Source: Symbiodinium natans
Taxonomy: Eukaryota; Sar; Dinophyceae; Suessiales; Symbiodiniaceae
DNA: 64,000 nucleotides
Direction: 5' to 3'
Assembly (NCBI GenBank): GCA_905221605.1
Contig: CAJNDS010002579.1
Location: 514,031 to 578,030 of the forward strand
The notes below the pieces were generated by a model that searched no databases, had not been told where the DNA came from, and worked only from the letters and a program-made list of their open reading frames with translations. A program made the position numbers and the translations under genes. Shown one piece after another: positions 10,950 to 22,300 of the stretch (position 1 is its first letter; each line of letters starts with the position of its first letter).

Positions 10950-13139
10950 GAATGTGCAGAAGCCTCCAAGGCTCTCACGCTGCCCTTGAGTCGTGTGACA
11001 AATGCAGCCTTGCCAACGGGATGCGTTGCAGAGGCAGGTCCATACTCTCGGTGGATGGCGTTGCTGCAGCTCGGTAGTAGGCCCTTTTGGGATATTTTGC
11101 ATGTTCCTTAATATTGGGTTAAAGAAAATCCTGTTTAGGAACATTTTTCAGATGCACACCCCCTTATTGGGTTAAAGAGGATCCTGTTCCTTGGTCCTTG
11201 GGGAAAAACTAACCCCAAAATCACGGTCATATATTCCTATTAAAGAATATGAACCATAAACCAACGACGTTTAATTAAGGCTCATGTGGTCCCCAAGGCC
11301 CTAAACCCTAAGCCCTAAAGCCTGAGCCCTAAACCTTAACCCCTACACTTAATAGACATCAACCCAGGAAGGCACCTGCTGGACCACTCACTAAGTCGGA
11401 GATGAGCAGCGTTGGTCCCGAATCAGGAGTCATCGAACATGCAGGTGGGGTTTCGGGCTTAGGCTTTAGGGTTCAGGGGCTAGGCACCAGAGTAAACCCT
11501 TGTCCCCTTGTACTTTATGATTTAGGTTCCTAAACCCTAAACCCTAAACCCTGTAGCACCTTCAACCCAACAAGGTCACCCTTTTTGTTTTTCCTAGGCT
11601 GCTCTTGCGTCTGGCCCTTCAGGTGGGTTGATTCGAATGGCCTGGAGTGTTGACAGCGCCCCGAGCAACTCAGACGACCCGGAGACTTATGAGAAAGTCG
11701 TGGAGTTCAAGGTGCCAGGAAGCCTTGATCCTGGTAGATATCGTGGTTCAAACAGGTATCCTTGTAAGGACAGCGACTACTACACCCTGGTGAACGTGAC
11801 GTGTGTGAAGGGCCAGTGCAACTTGCCGCCTCAGATGTACACAGGAACCGGCTTCGGGAAGATTTGTTCCAGCATTTCCTACGGCTTGGTGGCACCCCCG
11901 AACATGAACGCCGAGCTGACTTGCGATGCTTACTTGGGTGAATCTCCAGGCTACCAGGCCCTGTACATGGGCTGGCACTTCGTAGGTCCCTTGGGGACCA
12001 AAGCAACCCTAAACTTGGGGTTATCTGCCCTATACTTGTACAATCGCTATTAAGGTATATAAGGTATATATATATATATATCCATATGTACCATAAACCC
12101 CTTTTTGGGGCTCAAAATTCGTCCTGAAGGTCATGGCCTCCAAGACACCACGGGCGCTACCATCCGTGGCTCAAGTGTCAGTGCCATGGGCCTCTTCACG
12201 CGACTGGAGGCACCAACGCGGCTGTTCCTAGGACCCAGAGTAGGGGCCTCTTTTTCCCTTTCTTAAGGGTTCAGGTTCTCTTGCATTATGCTCCCCTTTT
12301 TTGAACCAAGAAAGGGCACCTTTTTTCTATTCCGGGGCGACTCTTGGGTCCCGAAACCCCAACCCCTAAACCCTATAACTCCGAAATCCACCTGGGTTTA
12401 GGGTTTAGGGTAAACCCTAAACCCTAAATCCTAAACCCTAAACCCTAAACCCTAAGGTTCTTCAACAGCCACGCAACTGGAACTTGGGGGGTGACTGGCA
12501 CGAGCTTGCTTTGCAAACGCTCCTCGGTCAGCCCTTGGGATGTCTTTGTTTTGGCTTAGGGTTTAGGGTTTAGGGTTTAGGGTTTAGGGTTTAGGGTTTA
12601 GGGTTTAGGGTTTAGGGTTTAGGGTTTAGGGTTTAGGGTTTAGGGTCTAGGGTTTAGGGTTTAGGGTTTAGGGCTATTTTCCCTTATTGGGGTGAGGAGC
12701 ACCATATTCCGGAATATGTTTTGCGGAGGCATTCCAGGGCTGTTCCGAGGTTCGGAGCAGCTTCACTATGTGGTTGGCGACTTCAACACCAACAGTTGCC
12801 CACAGGGGAGCCAACCTCTCAGCCAAGAGGAATGCCAAAACCTCCCAAAGGTTTTTCTGGGTCTCTTGAACGACCCTTTTGTGGCTTGGTAGTTTCGGTG
12901 TGGTACCCCTTTTGCACAATTTTTGTTGTTGGTTCTAGGTTCCCTTGTAAAGTAGCCAAGCAACCCCGCAAAGGGCACCCTTAGTATGAAATGGCTACTG
13001 GGCTACCCAGGTGATCAACGTGAAGGACGACCCGATTGGATGCTTCCAATTTGGCTCGGGCTTCTACTTCAACATTCACCCGTCAGGCAACAGCCGCCAA
13101 GACCGACGGCCGTATTGCAAAGAAGCCCTACACCCATAA
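10950..13139 (+). CDS. Cysteine-rich surface-type protein, multi-exon
   Basis: Exons that chain well are 11598-11985, 12130-12220, 12457-12526, 12761-12880 and 13011-13139 (TAA at 13137). A tentative upstream exon at 10950-11070 reads ECAEASKALTLP...LPTGC. The long exon reads AWSVDSAPSNSDDPETYEK and has paired cysteines (CKDSDYY, VTCVKGQC, LTCDAYLG). Next come GHGLQDTTGATIRG and APTR joined to FFNSHATGTWG..SLLCKR. The last two exons hold NSCPQGSQPLSQEEC and PIGCFQFGSGFYFNIHPSG..YCK. That C..G..LS.EEC, GCF, YFN.HP.G, CK pattern recurs in the gene at 59322-60017, so this is a repeated extracellular-type module; its function is unknown to me. Introns: 11986-12129 GT-AG, 12221-12456 GC-AG, 12527-12760 GT-AG, 12881-13010 GT-AG (family A element). 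The link from the 10950 exon to the 11598 exon is not resolved. Confidence 0.6.
11195..11304. mobile_element. Inverted-repeat element, family E diverged copy
   Basis: Ends ccttggggaaaaactaa and ggctcatgtggtccccaagg are inverted and match the cleaner copy at 42328-42440. It lies in a non-coding island between exons. Confidence 0.5.
12231..12350. mobile_element. Inverted-repeat element, family B copy 1
   Basis: Ends GGACCCAGAGTAG and CGACTCTTGGGTC are inverted repeats. The core has aggttctcttgcatta and gaaagggcaccttttttct. It sits inside the GC-AG intron 12221-12456 of the cysteine-rich gene. Confidence 0.65.
12556..12673 (+). repeat. Interstitial telomeric array (TTTAGGG)n
   Basis: About 16 TTTAGGG units with one TCTAGGG variant, inside intron 12527-12760. 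Confidence 0.9.
12881..13010 (+). mobile_element. Family A introner-like element, copy 3 (GT-AG intron)
   Basis: A 130-nt insertion consisting of a GTG target copy plus GCTTGGTAGTTTC...CTACTGGGCTACCCAG, followed by the second GTG at 13011. Without it the coding frame runs ...NDPF-VINVKDDPIGCF. With it the frame meets TAG at 12890. The spacing between EEC and GCF after removal (about 24 residues) matches the intronless relative at 59.4 kb (25 residues). Confidence 0.8.
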
Positions 13140-13141
13140 TC

Positions 13142-13203
13142 CCATAAACCCTAAACCCTAAACCCTAAACCCTAAACCCTAAACCCTAAACCCTAAACCC
13201 CAA
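13142..13203 (+). repeat. Interstitial telomeric array (CCCTAAA)n
   Basis: About nine units directly after the stop codon of the cysteine-rich gene. Confidence 0.9.
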
Positions 13204-13985
13204 CGACCATCAGGCTCACCGGAAAGTTTGATGGTTCGCAGGTTGAGCTCCCTGTAACCTGGACGCCCGCATCTTGCCTCTCAAATGCTTGAATCAAAGC
13301 AAAGCAGCAGCTCAGAACCCCAAACCCTAAGCCCTGAGCCCCAAACCCTAAAACCTAAACCCTACACCCTAACACCTTGAGAGCATACAGGATGTGGTTG
13401 AACGTCTAGATTGGAGGGAGACTTTCGCAACGGCAGTTTAAGACCCGGAGGCATCCGACTCACCAGTCAGTTGGAGTGCTTTTTGGCTTCGTGCTACAGC
13501 AGTTTTGGTTTTCTTCGAAGTGGGACTGCCGTCTGACTGCGCACAATGCGCACAATGCGCACCATGCGCACAATGCGCACAATGCTCAAATGCGCAAATG
13601 CGCAAATGCGCAAATGCGCAAATGCGTTGCAAGAGGTGGGAGAAATTGAAGAGTCAGGTGGGTAAAGTTGGAAAGAAAACTGGACGTGTCGGAGGAACTG
13701 GATTCCTTCCCCCAAAACAAAATATTTGCTCGGAAAGCAAATAGAGACAAGCGTTGCTTGTATGATCCTTGAGATTTCTGGCTTAGGGTTTAGGGTTTAG
13801 GGCTACGGCCCTAAGCCCTAAGCCCTAAACGGTTCCAGGCTCCAAGCATGTGTTGGGTGTTTTTTGAGAATTTGGCACCCCCAAGCCCTATAAGCCCCAA
13901 ACGCTGAGAAAGGTCATCCCTCCAACCGTCCCTAGGACCCTAAACCCTAAACCCTGAAAACCCTAAAAACCCTACAACACCCAGT
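13204..13985. other. Region downstream of the cysteine-rich gene
   Basis: An island at about 13213-13291 is open and ends in a stop (LTGKFDGSQVELPVTW then SCLSNA), so it could be an alternative terminal exon. The rest has short telomere-like arrays and the decamer repeat at 13542-13626. Confidence 0.35.
13542..13626 (+). repeat. Tandem decamer/heptamer repeat (GCACAATGCG / CAAATGCG)
   Basis: Five copies of a ten-base unit resembling gcacaatgcg are followed by five copies of caaatgcg. The array makes open frames of Cys-Ala-Gln and His-Ala type that are not genes. Confidence 0.8.
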
Positions 13986-14112
13986 CCTAAGCCTTTCGCG
14001 CCCAAATGCCCCCCAAGGCTCTTCACACTGGTCTTCGCCGCAGTGTGCTCCTGCTTGATCTCGATTTCCTTTGGGGCGCTTGCCGGGAGCTCGGACATCC
14101 CCCCCTTGACGG
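13986..14112 (+). CDS. Possible exon with a signal-peptide-like segment
   Basis: The frame reads PPRLFTLVFAAVCSCLIS then ISFGALAGSSDIPP, a hydrophobic core followed by small residues. It could be a leader or membrane exon of an unknown gene, or an upstream exon of trpB, whose product is often organelle-targeted. No start codon is in frame, so the connection is speculative. Confidence 0.25.
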
Positions 14113-14449
14113 TTTAATTCGGGTTTCGGGTTTAGGGTTTAGGGGGTTTAGGGGGTTTAGAGGGTTTAGAGGGTGTAGAGGGCTTAGAGGGTTTAGAGGG
14201 TGTAGAGGGTTTAGAGGGTTTAGAGTAGAGGGTTTAGAGGGTTTAGGTTGCATGAATTTGTGGTTCAGGGTTCAGGGTTGCGAGTTTAGTGTTTAGGGTT
14301 TTAGGGCTTGGGTTTCCAAATCCCTCGCCGAAGGGCGGCGGCATCATCCCTGGAACATGGTTCCGAGAACTCCTTGTGACGTCACAGGTTTTTGAAAACG
14401 AAGGGTTCTGAGTTTTCTCCACGAAGATTAGACTGTACGTCGAAGTTGA

Positions 14450-14594
14450 TGTGTGTGTGTGTGTGTCTGTGTGTCTGTGTGTCTGTGTGTGTGTGTGTGT
14501 GTGTCTGTGTCTGTGTGTGTGTGTGTGTGTGTCTGTGTGTGTGTGTGTGTGTGTGTCTCTGTGTGTCTCTGTGTGTGTGTGTGTGTGTGTGTGT
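14450..14594 (+). repeat. (GT)n microsatellite with TCTGTG variants
   Basis: About 145 bp of GT with scattered TC interruptions, running straight into the assembly gap. Confidence 0.95.
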
Positions 14595-14694
14595 NNNNNN
14601 NNNNNNNNNNNNNNNNNNNNNNNNNNNNNNNNNNNNNNNNNNNNNNNNNNNNNNNNNNNNNNNNNNNNNNNNNNNNNNNNNNNNNNNNNNNNNN
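14595..14694. other. Assembly gap (100 N)
   Basis: Exactly 100 N, the usual placeholder for a gap of unknown length, bounded by a GT microsatellite and a poly-C tract. Missing trpB 5' exons could lie here. Confidence 0.95.
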
Positions 14695-15080
14695 CCCCCC
14701 CCCCCCCCCATTCCTTCATGTTGCGTTAGATCTTTGCCCCCTCTGCCTGAAGTATTCTATGGGCTCCCAAACCCTCCCCGCCCCCCCCACCCCCCTCACC
14801 TTCCCCACCCTCCCCGCTCCCCTCACCCCCCACATCTTTGCCTCCTCGCTTTCCTCACCCACGTGCTCCCCCTCTGCCCAAACGCCTGAAGTGTTCTTGA
14901 CACCCCTTGGACCCTGGAAAACCCTTGAAAACCCTACCTAAACCTTCAAGTTTAAAGCCCAAAACAGCTAAACCCCAGAAAACCCAAAGCTTGAAGCTTT
15001 CACCGCCAACCATAAACCTCCCCCCCGACCCCCACCACCACAGGCGGGTACACGGACCCTTCGAGGGAGTCCTTCTAAAC

Positions 15081-15215
15081 CCTAAACCCTAAACCCTAAG
15101 CCCTAAACCCTAAACCCTAAATTACTAAACCCTAAGCCCTAAGCCCTAAACCCTAAGCCCTAAACCCTAAACCCTAAACCCTAAACCTTAAACCCTAAAC
15201 CCTAAACCCTAAACC
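15081..15215 (+). repeat. Interstitial telomeric array (CCCTAAA)n with CCCTAAG variants
   Basis: About 19 units with CCCTAAG interspersed. It ends 14 bp before the first recognised trpB exon. Confidence 0.9.
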
Positions 15216-15229
15216 TGTGGTGGCTGCAG

Positions 15230-15298
15230 GCCGAAACCGGTGCGGGGCAGCATGGTGTGGCCACAGCGGCCGCGTGCGCGCTGCTGGACCTGGAGTGC
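15230..15298 (+). CDS. trpB: trpB exon A (catalytic glutamate region)
   Basis: Acceptor ggctgcag at 15229, then 23 codons reading [19 protein letters not shown] and ending LEC. The donor is GTGGCTTGG. The Glu of AETGAG corresponds to the conserved catalytic acid of TrpB. Confidence 0.85.
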
Positions 15299-16248
15299 GT
15301 GGCTTGGCTCATTGGGCTCTTGGGCCCCCAACTCTCCCAAAGGTTTAGGGTTTAGGGTTTAGGGTTTAGGGTTTAGGGTTTAGGGTTTAGGGTTTAGGGT
15401 TTAGGGTTTAGGGTTCAGGTTGAGGAGTTTTGGGTTCAAGGTTTCGGGTTTCGAGTTCAGGGTTCAGGTTTGACAGGCTCGGGGTGCAACTAGAGTTTTT
15501 TGACTTGGGGTCAGGAAGCTTAAAGCACATCAGCATATCTTGGGCATTCTGAAGAATATCCCGTGAAATGAAGGGGTGGGCTCTTGGCCACAGTGTCCAG
15601 GCTGAGCCGGTAATATGACTTCCCGACGGTGCATTTAGTATTAACGACTTATTAGTTCTTAAGTTTGTAGCCCTGAAGCCTAAACCCTAAATCCTAAACC
15701 CTAAACCCCGTAAGTGTCATAGACTCCCGGGTGCGGCTGGCTTTTTTGACGGCCCGTTGGAAGGATTTGCACTTTTCTGCCTTTGGTAGGGGATCGTGTT
15801 GTATCATGCTTCATCCACCTTGCCCAGGCAGCGATTCTTCAGTCCAGTTTTCGCGTGTATGTTACAGAGTACATGGACATGGGGTGGCAGCTTGGGGACT
15901 TGTTCACCGAGCGTGTGCATTCTTAAGGGGACACCTCTCTGTGTGAAGAGAAGAAGGTGCCCGGCGCGCTCTCTCCACAAAAGGGCAGGGTTTCGAGGGT
16001 TTTGATGAGGGTTTCGAGTGTATACTCTTTTGGCGCTGTGTGGCAGATCGTCTACATGGGCGAGATCGACACCGAGCGACAAAAGCTGAACTGCTTCCGC
16101 CTTTTGCCTGCATGTCTGCATGCGAGGGGGGGAAACTATCGTCTAGGAGTTGAGGCTTCGGGACCACAATGAACCCTACTGGGGTCTGACTACCTACGAT
16201 CCCGGGATAGATAAGCTACTAATCTGCCGTGCTTGGGGTTGCAGCGCG

Positions 16249-16323
<75 letters not shown>

Positions 16324-19300
16324 GGCGGGGGCAGGGCCGGGAACGGCACCCTAACGCGCAAAATCCTAAATCCTGAACAGTGATGATTCCTATCTACCGA
16401 AAGAGCCCGAAATTCTTTTTTTTTGGCGATTAGGTTGCCTTAAGTGAGCCTAAGAAAGCAAGAAGGCGTGTTATGGCAACAACCCACGGGAGCGTACGGC
16501 TTGTGGGGGCTGCAGGCTTCACTTGGGACCCTATTTGCCTGCATGTTAAAAGGTTCTACCTACCAAATAGGGGGTACTTACTACTAAATTGTAGGCAAAT
16601 ATTATTTAGGGTTTAGGGTTTAGGGTCGAGGGTTTAGGGTTAGGAGCTCGCCAGGCATGAGAGAGCTGGGAGCCACCGTGGTGCCAGTGAAGAGCGGCAG
16701 TCGCACGCTCAAGGATGCCGTGAACGAGGTGGTTCCTAAACCCTAAACCCTAAACCCTAACCGGAACCCTAAACCCTAAACCCTACACCCTAAACCCTGT
16801 AGGCTTCTTCGGTGTCACCGTACTGCACGAACTACAGACCCGGGGATGTACAAACTGAGCGGTACAAACCGGAAAGAATCCATCACAATTCGCCATGCTT
16901 ACTCTTGAGCGCCGGGCAAGACGACCGGAAACAGGACCCTGATAATTCTTCCCTCAAGCCTAAACCCTAAACCCTGCAAAGTATAAGGAGTCCGCTCCCT
17001 GCAAGGACTTACAAAAATCCCAAAAACCTTGTTTTAATGGTTAAGGGTGCAGGGTTCAGGGGTTCTGTAGAGATAACACTAAACCCTAAACCCCAAACCC
17101 CAAACCCCAAACCCTAAACCCTAAACCCTAAACCCTAAACCCCAAACCCTAAACCCTAAACACCCCGAAAGCCCAAGAACCCGAAGCTGTTAGGAGTCCG
17201 TGGGCGTGAGGTTGTCAAGTCTGGGGGGGCCTGTGAGGGCTTGAGAGGATGGGGGTTCATGGGTGTGGGGGCTTAGGCTTCTCGGGTTTAGGATGTAGGG
17301 GTTTGGGGTTTAGGGTTTAGGGTTTAGGGTTTAGGGTTTAGGGTTTAGGGTTTAGGGTTTGGGGTTAGAACCCAAAAAGTGGTCGGGTGGGCCTGGGTCA
17401 GGGCTTTGGAGACCGGACGGCAGGCCTTGCGCGACTGGGTGACCAATATCCGGACCACGCCCCTCGGCATCACAGAGGTTTAGGGTTTAGGGTTTAGGGT
17501 TAAGAGTTTAGGGTTAAGGGTTTAGGGTTTATAGTCATCCTTGAATAGATGGAATTTGGGTTTCGTTTTTTTTGGTGGGTTTGGAATTTGGGCGTTTTCC
17601 CATGTTTCTTGAGGAACCCATAGAAAGAATCTTGAAACCCGTAGATACAATGTTTGAAAACCCGTGCATAGAGTATGTTCGGGACCCCGAAAATTCGCCC
17701 GCTTGGTGGCCTCCTGCACACCTCTTGGCGTCTTGGTTTCTTGGCCCTCGCCTCTTCTTTTATAGGGACATCCCTACCTTTTTTGGGCTTCAGTATAAAG
17801 GGATTTATATGGGATGTCCCTACCCTAATTTTTGCTTATGTGCTTTTTTGGGGGCCCTGAAGTAGATAGAATAGAGTTGACCCCGACCCCTGGGGCGCCT
17901 CGGCGCCCCTAAACTTTAGGCCAATATTCTATCCATCGCCTTGGGGTTTTTGATATTCTATCTGGCCTTTTGGAAAGGGGGGGTTCTATTGGATTTCTGA
18001 TTTTCGAAAAGTCTATCTACTTTGGGTTGCCTATAGGGCTTAGTGTTTGCAGGGTTTATAGTAAGTTCATAAGGGTTTATAGGGTTTATGGGGAACACAT
18101 AGTTCATGGTGCCCTCTTGTCCCTCCTAAACCCCGAAGGTCCAAATCACCCCCCGTATTCTTCGAAAAAAGGACCCCAAGAAGGTACCCCTAATTTCCTT
18201 AGTAGTAGAGTAGGTAACCTTTAACCTTTTTGGGTTAATATATTCCCCTTACAATCCCAAAGGTTAACCTTTAAAACCCCTAGGTACTGGACAACTAAGT
18301 TTCGGATACCTAAACCAGAACTCCCAATCCCTAAGTTCCAAGCCCTAAGCCCCGAGTCCTAAGCCCGATGGGCCCGAGTCCCGGAGCCAGTCAGTTTTCG
18401 GGTTTAGGGTTCAGGGTTTTAGGTTTGGGGTTTAGGGTTCAGGAAGTTCAACAAGTGTCACCCCAAAAACCCTGAACACCCCTAAAAACTAAACCCTAAA
18501 CCCTAAACCCTAAACCCTGTGCGCCTACTGTCCGATCTATAGATAGGGACAAAACCTGAGGCGCAAAACCCTGAGAAGCCCAAAACTCCAAGGGTTTAGG
18601 GTTTAGGCTTTCAGGTTTGGGGTTAGGGTTTAGGGTTCAGCTGACAGAATACAAACACGCCCCCTTGAGGCACTACATCATCGGCTCCGCTGTGGGACCG
18701 CACCCTTTCCCCGATCCCCGGGAGCAGTTCATCTGTCCCAGCGATAGCAGTTTAGGGTTTGGGTTTCGGGTTTTCTAGTGTTTAGGGTTTAGGGCTTAGG
18801 GTTTCGGGTCGAGGGTTTAGGTTTTCGGATCTGGGGTTTAGGGCTTAGGGTTGAGGGTTTGGGGGTTTTAGGGTTTTGGGCTTAGGGTTTCTACTATTTT
18901 CTTCAGAAGCTCCCAAAAATTTACAAATAATCATCCCTAGATTGCCCTTATATATAAGCGAATGGTAGGTTTGGGGCTTTGGGTTCAGGGTTTAGGATTT
19001 TGAGGGCTTTCGTTGTTTAGGGAGTTTGGTGATAAAGTGGGCTGTTGGTAGGGTTTAGATTTTCCTGGGCACCAGTCGGGCAGTTCTCTTAATCAGGGTC
19101 CTTTTCGTGTTTTTGTTTCTTTTGTTTTTTTGGTGGGGTGGGGTCGGGGGGGGGGGGGGGGGGGGGGGTCCTTACACGTACTTTCGAGCGTCCCGCGTTC
19201 TATGCGAGATCCACGTGTTAGTCTATCGTCCGAAACTCATGGTTAATAAACACAACTCTTGGCTCTAAGGAGGTATTCGGTCTCTAGGATTTGAAAGGCG

Positions 19301-22300
19301 TAGAGAGATACAGGGTAGAAGGGTTAAGCCCTAAACCCTAAACCAGCATGGGTTTCGGCTTCCAACCCTGTTCCCTTATAGGCTCAAATGCCTAGACTTC
19401 TTCGGTGGAACCCAAACCGCTAAACTCCATACCCTCACAGTGTTGGTTCAGGGTTCAGGGTTTAGGGTTTAGGGCCACACTCCAAGGACATCGTCCGGGA
19501 CCTGCAGGCCGTGATCGGCAACGAAGCCCGCGCGCAGTGGCCCGGCTGCCTCACTCGGCTTAGGACTTAGTGTTCAGATGGGCTCAGGTTCACAACCCGA
19601 AATCCTAAACGATCCTAGAAACCTAAACCCTAAGCCCTATACCTCAAACCCTAAACCCTAAACGCTAAACCCTAAACCCTAACCCTATAAACCTTAAATT
19701 AACCCTAAACCCTAAACTAAACCCTAAACCCACTCGTATTGGGACACCTTGGGAGCAGAGAGCGGCCTGCAAATGCAGTGTGACCGGGCCTTACCACCGT
19801 TTTAGGGCTTTTCCCGTTAGGCTCAAAGTGGCCCAACAACCTGAAACCTAGAGCTTGGGGTTTAGGGTTTCGGGCTTAGGGTCCAGGGTTCAGGGTTTAG
19901 GGTTACACCCTAGTCAAGGCTCTTGGGCGCCCCCTTTTTAAGGGACCTTAGGGGTTATTTGGAGGTTCTTCAGAGGCTACTTAGGTTTTTCGGGATTACA
20001 TAAGGTATATATATATATATATATATTATATACATGGGTTATACAGTGGAGTAAGATTAAGGGTCCCTTGTAGGGGTCCCTCCTTCTACCCCTTAGCGTA
20101 TATACTGCCAAGCCCCAAAGCGCCCGTGCACTATGAAGCTCCCAAAGGTCCAACCCAAGAAGCCCTCAACCCAAAACTCCTCCCCCAAAACCCTAAACCC
20201 TAAACCCTAAACCCTAAACCCTAAACCCTAAACCCTAAACCCTAAACCTCAAGCACCGCCGAATACACACTAGACCCTGGACCACCGAATCCGTCGACCC
20301 CGAAGCCTAACGCCTTGTCCCCCAAGCCCGAGAGGCACTGACAGTGATCCTTAAGGGTTTAGGGTTTTGGGGTTAAGGGTTCAGGGTTTAGGGCTACTAG
20401 GACCCAGAGTGGGCCTTTATTCCCTTTCTTTAGGGTTTAGGTTCCCTTATAAACCCCTTTAAGACCCAAAAGGCCGCCCTTTTTATTCCTAGGTTACTCT
20501 TGGGTCTCACTAGATACGCCTAGACCCCTTCAAAGCACCCGTTTAAAATGCCCTATGTAACCCCCTTCCCCAACTTGTAGGCACACTTAGGCCACTTGTT
20601 AAGGGCACTGGGGTGGGGGGGATGCAGGTAGACCCCTAAACCCTAAACCCTAAACCCTAAACCCTAAACCCTAAACCCTAAACTCTAAACCCTAAACCCT
20701 AAACCCTAAACCCTAAACCACAGCACAGCAATGCAACCGCAGTGCGAGCAGGTTAAGGATGCCCACTTGCGCCCCCCAAACACCAAAGACCTCATTCCTT
20801 GTAGAGAGCTTCAAATCTAGGGCCCAGTAGCACCTTTCTTTAAAGGGCTGGGTCCAGGACGGGATGCTTCTTTCTCCCCCCTTTTCCCTCAGTCCGGCAA
20901 GCCTGAAATCACGACCTATTTCTCTATGTATCGATGGCCCACGCCGCAAAAATCGGCACTTTCCAACAGCACCACAGAAGCAGAGCTCGGCTGCTGCACC
21001 TCTGGCTGAACTCAAACGGCAGTGAGCGATTAGTATTAGAGCTTCTAGGGCTTAGGGTTTAGGGAATTTCTCTGACTGAGGATCCTTTGTTGGCGGCGTG
21101 CTTGTCACATCCTTTGCTGGCGTTGTGCTTGTTCGGGGGCAGTCTCTAAAAACAAAAGCAAGTCCGAAGTCCCTTGTCGTGACAAAACGCTTTTGGCTCT
21201 TGCGCGAGAGCTTCTGATTCAAAGTGCAACCCAAGAACCCCTTAAGATTCTTACCTTCCCTAGATGGCCCTAGATATGCTGATGTGCAAAAGACATTTGG
21301 GGGCTCTTTCAGGGGCGCTGAACTACCCGGAGCTTTGTGGTTGGTGCTAGGGAGCCCTAAACCCTAAACCCTAAACCCTGCACCCTAAACCCTAAACCCT
21401 AAACCCTAAACTTGGTCGTTCAGGGCTTGCGAAGCTTTCCGAAGTTGAGGATGCTCAATCAGACCTCTGGCGAGTTTGGCCACCCCACCTTTACAAATGG
21501 CCCGGGTCGCCTGCCAGACGTGTGGCCGCAACAAGGGTTTAGGGTTTTGGGTTTTGGGTTTTGGGTTTTGGGTGGGGGGGGGGGGGGGTTTGCTTTTGAA
21601 TGTCCCAAAGGCTCTTAGGACGCTGATTCTCAGGGCTTGTCCATAACTATGCAATTATTGATGCTTGCAGTTTGGGATGTTACCCCTTTAGACTAACAAT
21701 CCGCAATACGGATTGTAATCGGGGGGGTACTCTCATCCCTAACAAGGGCTGTTAGTATAGACTAACAATCCGCAATACGGATTGTAATCGGGGGGGTACT
21801 CTCATCCCTAACAAGGGCTGTTAGTATAGGGGGGGGGGGGGGGGGGACATCCGAACTTGTAAAGAATGTTTAGTGCATCGTCCGCTTTGGGGTGAGTGTT
21901 CCATGGGCTCTTGATGGCCAACAGCACGGCTGCAAATTGAAGCCCAACACTTTACCCTAAACCCTAAACCCTAGACCCTAAATCCTAAACCCTCAAGCCC
22001 TAAACCACAAAAAAGGTCGGTCAAGCTGGCACTTGCTTTAGCGGCTTAGGTTACGGCTGTGGAGTTCGTGGGTTGTTCTTGTTGGCCTTGGACAATTCCG
22101 CACAAGTTTCTCCTGTCCAGTTTGTTGGCATGACTCCCTGCAAGCCTACAAGCCCTAGTTGCTCAGAGCAGAAAAAAGGCCCCTTCAAAAAGGGGACTTA
22201 AACTAGCACCCATAGTCGGCCCTTATTCGTTTTGTTTAGGGCTTAGGTTCCCTCATAAGCGTCTTTAAACCAAAAAGGGTGCCCCTTTTATTCCTAGGTT

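Noticed and set aside
13542-13626. CRISPR-like array
   Set aside because: Units are contiguous ten- and eight-base repeats without spacers, in a eukaryotic genome.
14243-14941. Open frames up to 165 codons around the gap
   Set aside because: They are GT-repeat (Cys-Val, Thr-His) translations running through 100 N and a poly-C tract.
16150-16383. Poly-glycine open frame
   Set aside because: Caused by a 73-base G run inside a trpB intron; no other coding evidence.
17478-17490. GT donor for trpB exon D at gag-gtttaggg
   Set aside because: It leaves the next exon out of frame; the GC at 17459 gives the conserved TTHYIIG.
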